In this document: positions 7,120-13,687 of the stretch, piece by piece
Position numbering within the stretch: the first letter of the stretch is position 1
How the letters are laid out: each line of letters starts with the position of its first letter
NCBI GenBank assembly: GCA_002373535.1
Contig: DFKL01000050.1
Location: 1-16,196 of the forward strand
Direction: 5' to 3'
DNA from: Prevotellaceae bacterium UBA3646
GTDB lineage: Bacteria; Bacteroidota; Bacteroidia; Bacteroidales; Bacteroidaceae
DNA: 16,196 nt
The notes under the pieces: model-generated
Told to the model about the DNA's origin: nothing
Databases searched by the model: none
What the model saw: the letters and a program-made list of their open reading frames with translations, nothing else
Program-made: the position numbers and the translations under genes

Positions 7120-7647
7120 ATGACTCCGAATAAAACCTACATCGCGTTCGACGCAGACGGTGTACGCGATGCAGAGAACAGCAATCTGCGCATCTTCAAT
7201 ATGATGGCCGAGTGGCAGAAGCGATACCCTAACCGCTACTGTTTCATAAACATAGACAGTATCCATTTCTCGTCCCAGCACGATGATACGGTCGAAGATA
7301 CGCGCAAGCAGGCATTCTTCCGTCTGCTCGACGGGGCGGACAATCTCCTTGTCGTCATCAGCCGCCATACGAATCCTGACAGCAAATGGCTAAACTGGCA
7401 AATAAGCCGTGCCGTCAACCGTTATCACCTGCCGGTAATAGTGGCCATCGACGGCATAAGCTGCGTGACCGACGACACAATTAGGCAATACTGGGACAAG
7501 CTCCCCGTTAAAATAAGGAAATACATCGGCCGCGACAGCGCGCGTATGTGCTACATACCATTCACCCAGACCAAGGTAGAGATGGCTCTCGACTATTTCA
7601 GCGTCCGCAGCCAGACATACGCATGGAACAGTACGACGATATTCTAA
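7120..7647 (+). CDS. TIR-like domain protein (DUF1863/ThsB-like)
   Basis: The 175-residue protein is a single domain. Residues 5-11 (KTYIAFD) look like the first strand of DUF1863 (MTH538/ThsB-type) TIR-like proteins. An amphipathic helix (about 20-36), the strand RYCFINID (39-46) and then LLDGADNLLVVIS (69-81) and SKWLNWQISRAV (88-99) follow, with VIVAIDG as the next strand. This order and the W-x-x-W motif are typical of the family, whose bacterial members (for example ThsB of Thoeris) sense infection and make NAD-derived signals. In the WxNWE stretch, where relatives commonly have Glu, this protein has Gln94, so NADase activity is doubtful. It is first in a three-gene unit, 25 bp before the ATPase gene. 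The TIR-like assignment is by pattern and moderately sure; the role is inferred. Confidence 0.7.
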   Translation: MTPNKTYIAFDADGVRDAENSNLRIFNMMAEWQKRYPNRYCFINIDSIHFSSQHDDTVEDTRKQAFFRLLDGADNLLVVISRHTNPDSKWLNWQISRAVNRYHLPVIVAIDGISCVTDDTIRQYWDKLPVKIRKYIGRDSARMCYIPFTQTKVEMALDYFSVRSQTYAWNSTTIF

Positions 7648-7672
7648 GCCAAACGACAAACCGGCTGTAAGA

Positions 7673-8485
7673 ATGGCATATATCAAGAAAATAGAAATAG
7701 ACTCTCTGTGGAACAGCAACCGGCGCGTGGAATGGAACCTGCGTCCGGACGTCAATATCCTCAGCGGTGTCAACGGGGTAGGCAAGACCACAATCCTTAA
7801 CCGTGTCGTCAAGAACCTGCTGACCGCCGACCGTATCGAGCGCATGACAGGAGGAGTAACCATACAAACGGAACCGGAAGATGCCATAGAAGAGCTGAAG
7901 TTCGACGTAGTCCGCTCGTTCGACCGTCCAATCATATCAGGCGAAATCCTCTCCAAGGTAGCAGACATAAGCCTGCGCAGCGAGCTCGACTTCCAGCTAT
8001 ACCAGTTGCAACGGCGCTACCTGGACTATCAGGTAAGCATGTCCAACAGGATGGTCGCCCTCTTCACCAGCGGAGATGTCGACGCCAATGCCAAGGTGCA
8101 GGCCATCGCTGCGCAGAAGACACACTTCTTCGACCTCGTGGACAGTCTTTTCAAAGACACGAGAAAGAAAATAAAGCGCGACAGCAACGAGATAGTCCTG
8201 GAACAAGGCCTTGAGACCCTCCAGCCATACCAACTCTCCAGCGGAGAGAAGCAGATGCTGATAATACTGCTCACCGTACTAGTCCAGAACCGTGAGCCAT
8301 TCACCCTGTTTATGGACGAACCGGAGATATCGCTGCACGTAGAGTGGCAGCAACGCCTCATCGGCCTCATCCGCGACCTGAATCCCAACACGCAAGTCGT
8401 GCTCACGACGCACTCGCCCGCCGTCATAATGAACGGATGGACAGACTGCGTAACCGACGTCGAGGATATCCTGTTTGAGACATAG
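7673..8485 (+). CDS. Small ABC-type (RecF/OLD-like) ATPase, possibly AriA-like
   Basis: At 270 residues this is a compact ABC-class AAA ATPase. The Walker A motif is GVNGVGKT (32-39), the ABC signature LSSGEKQ is at 188-194, Walker B with catalytic Glu is LFMDEPE (D215, E216), and the switch His is H247 in VVLTTHSP. The region between (about 60-185) is helical and short, with no room for a long SMC-like coiled coil. ATPases of this AAA_15/AAA_21 kind often stand next to a nuclease and act as sensors or motors in defence systems. The next gene, 28 bp on, encodes a DUF4435 protein, which is the pairing of PARIS (AriA + AriB), though I expect AriA to be clearly larger. The ATPase class is certain; the defence role is inference. 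Confidence 0.85.
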   Translation: MAYIKKIEIDSLWNSNRRVEWNLRPDVNILSGVNGVGKTTILNRVVKNLLTADRIERMTGGVTIQTEPEDAIEELKFDVVRSFDRPIISGEILSKVADISLRSELDFQLYQLQRRYLDYQVSMSNRMVALFTSGDVDANAKVQAIAAQKTHFFDLVDSLFKDTRKKIKRDSNEIVLEQGLETLQPYQLSSGEKQMLIILLTVLVQNREPFTLFMDEPEISLHVEWQQRLIGLIRDLNPNTQVVLTTHSPAVIMNGWTDCVTDVEDILFET

Positions 8486-8512
8486 TCATAAACTGATATA
8501 GAACTCCCAACA

Positions 8513-8533
8513 TTTGAAACGTCTTGTTTCAAA
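8513..8533 (+). repeat. Perfect inverted repeat over the DUF4435 start codon
   Basis: TTTGAAAC (8513-8520) and GTTTCAAA (8526-8533) are exact reverse complements around the 5-nt loop GTCTT. The presumed TTG start (8514-8516) lies in the left arm. In mRNA this hairpin would hide the start codon. There is no following T-run, so it is not a terminator. Confidence 0.75.
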
Positions 8534-9506
8534 CATATCGTCACAGTGGCTCGAAGCTGCCAACCGGCTCAAACCACGCAATGCGCCCCGTAAGATCGTC
8601 GCATACGTCGAGAGCTTCGACGATATAGCGTTCTGGCGCAACATACTTGACGAATACGAGACGGCTCAGCTCCACTTCGACATCATGCTGCCATCCAGCA
8701 CGACGCTTGGCAAAGGCAAGAAGACAGCCATGATGCACCACCTCGGGCCATACATGATAGCATGCGTGGATGCCGACTATGACTGGCTCATGCAGGGTAG
8801 AACCGCAATCAGCCAGACAGTATGCCAGAACCCATACGTGCTTCATACCTATGTATACTCCATAGAGAGTTACCAGTGCTATGCACCTGGCCTGCACCTT
8901 GCCTGCACACTGGCGACACTCAACGACCGCGAGATAGTCAACCTGACAGCCTGGCTGGAGGAATACAGCCGCATAGTCTGGCCCCTTTTCGTCTGGAGCG
9001 TATGGATGTACCGCATGGGGCTTGACAACCAGTTCGGAATCATGCAGCTCTCCGACATCGTCAGACTGCACGACGTAAATCCACAAAATCCCGTAGCAGC
9101 GCTACAACTTGTGCGGCACCGCGTAAACAGGAAAGTGAACAGGCTGCAGCAGCACTACCGTTCGGCCAAGAAGACCCTACCCCCACTACGCGACGAACTG
9201 CTTGCCATGGGACTCACTCCTGAGGAGACATACCTGTACATACAGGGACATGCACTAAAGGACGGAGTGGTAATTCCACTGCTGACACCAATCTGCAACC
9301 AACTGCGTCGGGAGCGCGAGCGCGAGATTAACAGGCTGGCAGTGCACGAACAGCAGCGCACGAACGAACTTGCCAGCTACCAGCACAGCAGCCAACCTAT
9401 CGAGGAGACATTGAAGAAAAGCACCACTTTCAAGCGTTCCCGCCAATATCAGCTCCTGAGAGCAGACATAATGCGGCTCATAGCCGAAACGGGAGCAGCA
9501 AAATAG
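8514..9506 (+). CDS. DUF4435 (Toprim-like) protein, possible AriB-type effector nuclease
   Basis: The 330-residue product begins with a Toprim-like pattern: Glu33 in YVESFDDIAFW, then D86 and D88 in ACVDADYDWL, and SIESY at 116-120. This is characteristic of DUF4435. AriB of PARIS is a DUF4435/Toprim nuclease released by its ATPase partner. The second half is helical, with a basic, Gln/Arg-rich segment (about 255-300) that may form a coiled coil. The start is unusual: an in-frame TAG lies 15 bp upstream, no ATG occurs before residue 58, and the only sensible initiator is TTG 8514, within a hairpin. Translation may depend on ribosomes finishing the ATPase gene 28 bp upstream. The 3' end overlaps the end of trkA by 58 bp on the opposite strand. 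The domain is fairly sure; effector activity is inferred. Confidence 0.75.
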   Translation: MKRLVSNISSQWLEAANRLKPRNAPRKIVAYVESFDDIAFWRNILDEYETAQLHFDIMLPSSTTLGKGKKTAMMHHLGPYMIACVDADYDWLMQGRTAISQTVCQNPYVLHTYVYSIESYQCYAPGLHLACTLATLNDREIVNLTAWLEEYSRIVWPLFVWSVWMYRMGLDNQFGIMQLSDIVRLHDVNPQNPVAALQLVRHRVNRKVNRLQQHYRSAKKTLPPLRDELLAMGLTPEETYLYIQGHALKDGVVIPLLTPICNQLRREREREINRLAVHEQQRTNELASYQHSSQPIEETLKKSTTFKRSRQYQLLRADIMRLIAETGAAK

Positions 9507-10843
9507 CTGTCAATCTTATATATCAGGCCAGACTTGCCGAACACCACCACACGGTCTCCTGGCATAATCTGCGTATTGCCACCGATACTCATACCTACGT
9601 TGTCGCGGATCAAACCACCCATGGTAATGCCATCAGGGAAGTTGAATTCGCGAATAGGCTTCTGGGTAATAGGACTGTTCTCCGAGGCGACAAACTCGGC
9701 CACGTCGGCATTGGCAATAGTCAGTCTCCTGATATTAGCTATGTCGGTATCCATCAGCATGCGATAGATATGGCTCGCCGCAGTCATCTTCTTGTTCACG
9801 ATGGTGCCTATGTCCAGTTTCTCCGCCATATCCACATAGGCGATATTCTCTACCTGAGCCACAGTCTTGCGCACCCCAAGCCTCTTGGCAGCAAGGCAGG
9901 CCAGGATGTTATTCTCCGTATCAGGAGTGAGGGCAGCAAAACCCTGTACGTCATGTATACCCTCTTCGATCAGGAGCTGCGTATCCCTGGCATCGCCCTG
10001 AATTACCATGATGTCGTTCGTGTTGAGAATCTCTATCAGCTGCCGGCATCGCTGCTCGCTCTGCTCGATAATCTTCATCTGGATATTGTCAGGCTTCACG
10101 TGGGCGACGTGCACCGCAATATGTCCGCCCCCCATGACCATGACCTTGCGCACATCGGCATAGCCTTCCTTGCCCACGATATGGCGGATCAGCGAGATAT
10201 GGCGCTTGCTTGTCATGAAGTAGGCAATGTCACCCAACTGCAGGACGCTGTTGCCATTCGGAATCAGAGTCTCGTCGCCTCGTTTTATGGCAACGATATG
10301 ATACGGAGTAGAAGCCCCGCACAAATCCCTCAAAGGCTTGCCATACAACTCCGAAGCCTCCTCCCTCAGCTTGATGCCAAGCAGGCACAAGGCACCGTCG
10401 TGTACCTCCCAGTACTGGCGCGCCCATGAAAGCTTCAGTCCGTCCACTATCTCCTGTGCCGCCAGTTCCTCGGGATAGATTAGCGAGTCGATACCCATGC
10501 TGTTGAACATAGCAATGTTTTCCTTGCTGGTATACTCACTGTTGTCCACACGGGCAACCGTCTTCTTGGCACCCAGGGTATGAGCCAGCATGCAGCAAGT
10601 GATGTTGCAAGTCTCATGCGGAGTGACGGCGACAAACAGGTCGGCATGTGCAATGCCAGCCTCTTTCAGTGCAGCAATGCCGGTCGGAGACACACCCATC
10701 GTCAGCAAGTCATAGTTACCGTTGGACAATGCCTCCAGCTTGTCAGGATCCTCGTCCATCAGGATAATGTCATGGTTCTCCTTAGATAGCAATTCCGCGA
10801 GGTGCGTCCCAACGGCACCAGCACCAGCAATAATAATCTTCAT
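9449..10843 (-). CDS. trkA: Trk potassium uptake regulatory subunit TrkA
   Basis: TrkA is the cytoplasmic, NAD(H)-binding gating ring of the Trk K+ transporter. From ATG 10843 it has 464 residues with two RCK units: Rossmann motif GAGAVG at residues 6-11, a first RCK_C part, then a second Rossmann start (VMVMGGGHIAVHVA) and a second RCK_C part. The frame is open far upstream, but those codons read through dxs; ATG 10843 overlaps the dxs stop as ATGA and starts with the typical MKIIIAGAGAVG. The C-terminus runs past the usual end (about 446 residues) with AAPVSAMSRIMSALRS, encoded antisense to the tail of the DUF4435 gene. The membrane partner TrkH, often next to trkA, does not follow here. 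Confidence 0.93.
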   Translation of the reverse strand: MKIIIAGAGAVGTHLAELLSKENHDIILMDEDPDKLEALSNGNYDLLTMGVSPTGIAALKEAGIAHADLFVAVTPHETCNITCCMLAHTLGAKKTVARVDNSEYTSKENIAMFNSMGIDSLIYPEELAAQEIVDGLKLSWARQYWEVHDGALCLLGIKLREEASELYGKPLRDLCGASTPYHIVAIKRGDETLIPNGNSVLQLGDIAYFMTSKRHISLIRHIVGKEGYADVRKVMVMGGGHIAVHVAHVKPDNIQMKIIEQSEQRCRQLIEILNTNDIMVIQGDARDTQLLIEEGIHDVQGFAALTPDTENNILACLAAKRLGVRKTVAQVENIAYVDMAEKLDIGTIVNKKMTAASHIYRMLMDTDIANIRRLTIANADVAEFVASENSPITQKPIREFNFPDGITMGGLIRDNVGMSIGGNTQIMPGDRVVVFGKSGLIYKIDSYFAAPVSAMSRIMSALRS

Positions 10844-12717
10844 AAAGCCCTTTTTATAGCATCCTTGTCCAATCCCACTATTCCGTACAGTTCCTCGGGG
10901 GTGCCATGCTGGACAAAATTGTCCGGCAGTCCCAGCCGGGTAACACGTCTGGCATAGCCATTGTCCGACAGCCACTCCAGGACTGCGGACCCCAGTCCAC
11001 CCTTCAGCACACCGTCCTCCACCGTCACGATATGGTCGTACCCTTCCGCAACCTCGCGCAATATTCCTTCGTCCAGAGGCTTCAGGAATCGCATGTCATA
11101 GTGTGCAGGAACGATGCCACCGTCACCATTCTCCGATATCAAGTCCCGGACAGCATCCTGTACGGTATTGCCTACAGGTCCCAGCGACAATATGGCTGTA
11201 CCGGTACCGTCGCTCACCTTGCGACCCTTGCCCACAGGCACTTCCTGCAGCTCGCAATGCCAGTCTGCCAATACACCCTTGCCGCGCGGGTAGCGAATCA
11301 CGAACGGTCCGTCCTGACATTCTACAGCCGTGTACATGAGACGGCGCAGTTCACATTCGTCCATCGGCGAGGCAATAGTAAGTCCAGGCACGGGGCGCAG
11401 GAAAGCAAGGTCAAAGGCACCATGGTGCGTAGGCCCGTCCTCGCCAACCAGGCCGGCACGGTCCAGGCACAATACCACGTGAAGCCTGCCAATGGCAACG
11501 TCATGTATAATATTGTCGTAAGCCCGTTGAGCAAAACTACTGTAAATGTTGCAAACGGGAATCAGACCGTCCTTGGCCATCCCCGCAGAGAAAGTCACCG
11601 CATGTCCCTCGGCAATGCCGACGTCGAAACAGCGTTCCGGCATCTCCCTCATCATTATGTTCATCGAACATCCGGTAGGCATTGCCGGCGTTATGCCGAC
11701 TATACGGCTGTCCCTACGCGCCAACTCCAGCAGAGTCTTGCCAAAGACATCCTGATATTTCAGAGGCAAAGCCCCCGGCTCAGTCTTCAGGCGCTCCCCA
11801 GTCTCGGGGACAAACTTGCCAGGCGCATGGAAGACCACAGGATTCCTCTCGGCAGGAGCATACCCCTTTCCCTTCTTCGTATGCAGATGCAGGATGCGAG
11901 GCCCCGTCATATCCTTTATGCGCCGCAAAGTCCTGACCAGTTCCACCACATTGTGGCCATCCTCAGGACCGAAGTAACGGATGTTCATCCCCTCAAAGAC
12001 ATTCTGCTGGTTGTTCAGCAGCGACTTCAGCGAGTTGTTGAACCGGATTATTCTCTTGCGTCGCTCGTCGTTAAGCAGACCCCACGACTCCAGACTGCGC
12101 GCAGCACTGTTGCGGATACGGTTGTAGCTCCTGCTCGTGTGCAGGTTGTGCAGATACTCCTTCATGCCCCCCACGGCATGGTCGATACTCATGTGGTTGT
12201 CATTCAGGATAATCAGCAGGTTGTTTGGGGTGGAACTCGCATTGTTGAGCCCCTCGAATGCCAGGCCACCGCTCATGGCACCGTCACCTATCACCGCCAC
12301 CACATGCCGGTTGGTTCCCTGTCTCTCGGCAGCCACCGCCATTCCCAAAGCCTCCGAAATACTCACCGAAGCATGTCCGCACGTAGTCGTGTCGTACACA
12401 CTTTCGTCAGGCGAGGGAAAAGGTCTCAGACCGTTCAGGTGGCGGTTCGAGCCAAAACGCTCGCGCCGTCCGGTCAGAATCTTGTGACCGTAGGCCTGAT
12501 GCCCCACGTCCCATACAATGCGGTCCTCCGGCGTGTCAAAGACATAGTGAAGGGCCACGGTAAGCTCCACGACGCCGAGCGAACTGGCAAAATGACCAGG
12601 ATTGCCGCTCAATTCGCGGATGAGCATTTCCCTCAGTTCGCTGCAAACCTCGGGTAACTGCTCCACCCTCAGCCGGCGCAAGTCACTTGGGAATTGTATG
12701 TCGGAAAGCAGACTCAT
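10840..12717 (-). CDS. dxs: 1-deoxy-D-xylulose-5-phosphate synthase
   Basis: Dxs joins pyruvate and glyceraldehyde 3-phosphate, the first step of the MEP pathway to isoprenoids, using thiamine diphosphate. The protein has 625 residues, the normal length. Visible are the N-terminal NPGHFASSLG with catalytic His42, GHQAYGHKILTGR (72-84), the thiamine-binding motif GDGAMSGG (144-151) ending with LNDN (171-174), the central GLVGEDGPTHHGAFD (about 422-436), and the transketolase C-terminal domain ending with DNFVQHGTPEELY. ATG 12717 lies about 10 nt after the predicted transcription start. trkA overlaps its stop by 4 nt, so the two form an operon. A 583-residue frame on the opposite strand is a shadow. 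Confidence 0.97.
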   Translation of the reverse strand: MSLLSDIQFPSDLRRLRVEQLPEVCSELREMLIRELSGNPGHFASSLGVVELTVALHYVFDTPEDRIVWDVGHQAYGHKILTGRRERFGSNRHLNGLRPFPSPDESVYDTTTCGHASVSISEALGMAVAAERQGTNRHVVAVIGDGAMSGGLAFEGLNNASSTPNNLLIILNDNHMSIDHAVGGMKEYLHNLHTSRSYNRIRNSAARSLESWGLLNDERRKRIIRFNNSLKSLLNNQQNVFEGMNIRYFGPEDGHNVVELVRTLRRIKDMTGPRILHLHTKKGKGYAPAERNPVVFHAPGKFVPETGERLKTEPGALPLKYQDVFGKTLLELARRDSRIVGITPAMPTGCSMNIMMREMPERCFDVGIAEGHAVTFSAGMAKDGLIPVCNIYSSFAQRAYDNIIHDVAIGRLHVVLCLDRAGLVGEDGPTHHGAFDLAFLRPVPGLTIASPMDECELRRLMYTAVECQDGPFVIRYPRGKGVLADWHCELQEVPVGKGRKVSDGTGTAILSLGPVGNTVQDAVRDLISENGDGGIVPAHYDMRFLKPLDEGILREVAEGYDHIVTVEDGVLKGGLGSAVLEWLSDNGYARRVTRLGLPDNFVQHGTPEELYGIVGLDKDAIKRAL

Positions 12718-12734
12718 ATTCTATATTCGGTGCG

Positions 12735-12742
12735 CAAAGTTA
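12735..12742 (-). promoter_or_regulatory. Promoter -7 element of the dxs-trkA operon
   Basis: TAACTTTG on the minus strand fits TAnnTTTG. The start site would be near 12728, giving a leader of only about 10 nt before ATG 12717. It overlaps one copy of a 13-bp direct repeat. Confidence 0.7.
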
Positions 12743-12768
12743 CGAAAACTTTTCTAAAGTTACGAAAA
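12736..12768 (-). repeat. Pair of 13-bp direct repeats in the dxs promoter
   Basis: AAAGTTACGAAAA (+ strand) occurs at 12736-12748 and again, identical, at 12756-12768: a 20-bp period, close to two helical turns. The first copy covers most of the -7 element, the second the -33 region. It may be an operator or a duplicated promoter core. Confidence 0.6.
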
Positions 12769-12782
12769 GTCGGGCGCAGAAC

Positions 12783-12803
12783 AAAAAGAATCCCATTCTT
12801 TTT
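12783..12803. repeat. Perfect 9-bp inverted repeat between divergent promoters
   Basis: AAAAAGAAT and ATTCTTTTT flank a CCC loop, with one further T after the right arm. It lies between the dxs promoter and the GSCFA promoter, where it could act as a small hairpin or a protein site. The rest of the 208-bp gap (12718-12925) holds only the two promoters and the direct repeats. Confidence 0.5.
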
Positions 12804-12878
12804 TCATGCCGAGACGGAGTAACTTATCCAAAGTACAAAAAAAATACCAATTCGCCGTCCCACATCACCATTTTTTTG

Positions 12879-12886
12879 TACCTTTG
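12879..12886 (+). promoter_or_regulatory. Promoter -7 element of the GSCFA-murF-alr operon
   Basis: TACCTTTG fits TAnnTTTG and follows a run of T residues. The start site would be near 12893, with a leader of about 33 nt to ATG 12926. No clear -33 TTTG. Confidence 0.7.
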
Positions 12887-12925
12887 TAAATAAAACAGAC
12901 AGGCCACGCAGCGCGCACACATACC

Positions 12926-13687
12926 ATGTCCACAGCCCCGTACACATACATACTGCTCGGCTCGTGCTTCTCACAGCACATGAGCCGGCACATGACCCGG
13001 CAGGGCATCCCACACCTTACCAATCCGTCAGGCACGCTCTTCAATCCCGAAAGCATCAGGACCACAGTCACGCAGGCACTGAGCACCCGGCGCAGTCCGC
13101 TGCCTATGTTCTACGACCACGACATGCGCGAATGGCGATGCTGGTGGGCCAACACCCAATTCCGCAGCCACCAGCGTGAGGAATGCGAGGCACAGGTCAG
13201 CGCAGCACTCGACCGGCTGGGACAAGGCCTGCATACCGCCCGACGGCTGTTTGTCACCCTCGGAACGAATGTATGCTACAGGCTCAAGGAAGGCGGCCTC
13301 ACCGTCACCAACTGCCAGCGCCAGGCAGACCGCCTGTTTCAGGAATACACGCTCACCTTGCCCGAAACCACAGAAATACTCGACGACACCGTCCAGATCC
13401 TGCATCAGGCAAACCCCGAACTGCAGATCACCTTTACCGTGAGCCCCTACCGATACCGCAAGTACGGCCTGCACCAGTCACAACTCAGCAAGGCCGTGCT
13501 GCACCTCGCCATCGACCAGACGTGCCGTCGGCATGCCCCATATACCGACTATTTCCCCGCATACGAAATCATGATCGACGAGCTGCGCGACTACCAGTAC
13601 TACGCCCCCGACGGCCTGCACCCATCCCCACAGGCCACCGAAATAATTTGGAACAGACTATGCAAATATCTACAATCGCATCAATGA
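12926..13687 (+). CDS. GSCFA family protein (SGNH hydrolase-like)
   Basis: The 253-residue protein belongs to the GSCFA family, named for the GSCFA/GSCFS block that here stands at residues 12-16 (Ser13 as possible nucleophile). Other family landmarks are PSGTLFNP, LGTNVCYRL (about 112-120), FTVSPYRYRKYGLH, FPAYEIMIDELRDY and the C-terminal GLHPSP (about 230-235), whose His fits the catalytic His of SGNH hydrolases. No signal peptide is present. The N-terminus is shorter than in relatives I know, which have 15-25 residues before GSCF; no upstream ATG is available downstream of the promoter. The reaction is unknown. Its last 28 bp overlap murF-alr, so a role linked to the cell envelope is plausible but unproven. 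Confidence 0.85.
   Translation: MSTAPYTYILLGSCFSQHMSRHMTRQGIPHLTNPSGTLFNPESIRTTVTQALSTRRSPLPMFYDHDMREWRCWWANTQFRSHQREECEAQVSAALDRLGQGLHTARRLFVTLGTNVCYRLKEGGLTVTNCQRQADRLFQEYTLTLPETTEILDDTVQILHQANPELQITFTVSPYRYRKYGLHQSQLSKAVLHLAIDQTCRRHAPYTDYFPAYEIMIDELRDYQYYAPDGLHPSPQATEIIWNRLCKYLQSHQ

Noticed and set aside
7120..9506. Recent mobile island carrying the TIR-ATPase-DUF4435 trio
   Set aside because: No integrase, tRNA, flanking direct repeats or evident composition change is visible; only the odd trkA junction hints at an event, possibly old.
10844..10975. Upstream extension of trkA by 44 residues
   Set aside because: It reads through the end of dxs out of frame; the GAGAVG Rossmann start at 10843 with ATGA overlap is the typical N-terminus.
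10906..12657. 583-codon open frame on the + strand opposite dxs
   Set aside because: dxs on the minus strand has full family motifs, a promoter and a proper start. The antisense product is rich in His, Gln and Arg with no recognisable domain, as expected from codon bias.
13183..13659. Extension of murF-alr by 159 residues upstream
   Set aside because: This part overlaps the GSCFA gene in another frame and is low-complexity Arg/Pro/His; MurF homology begins at ATG 13660.
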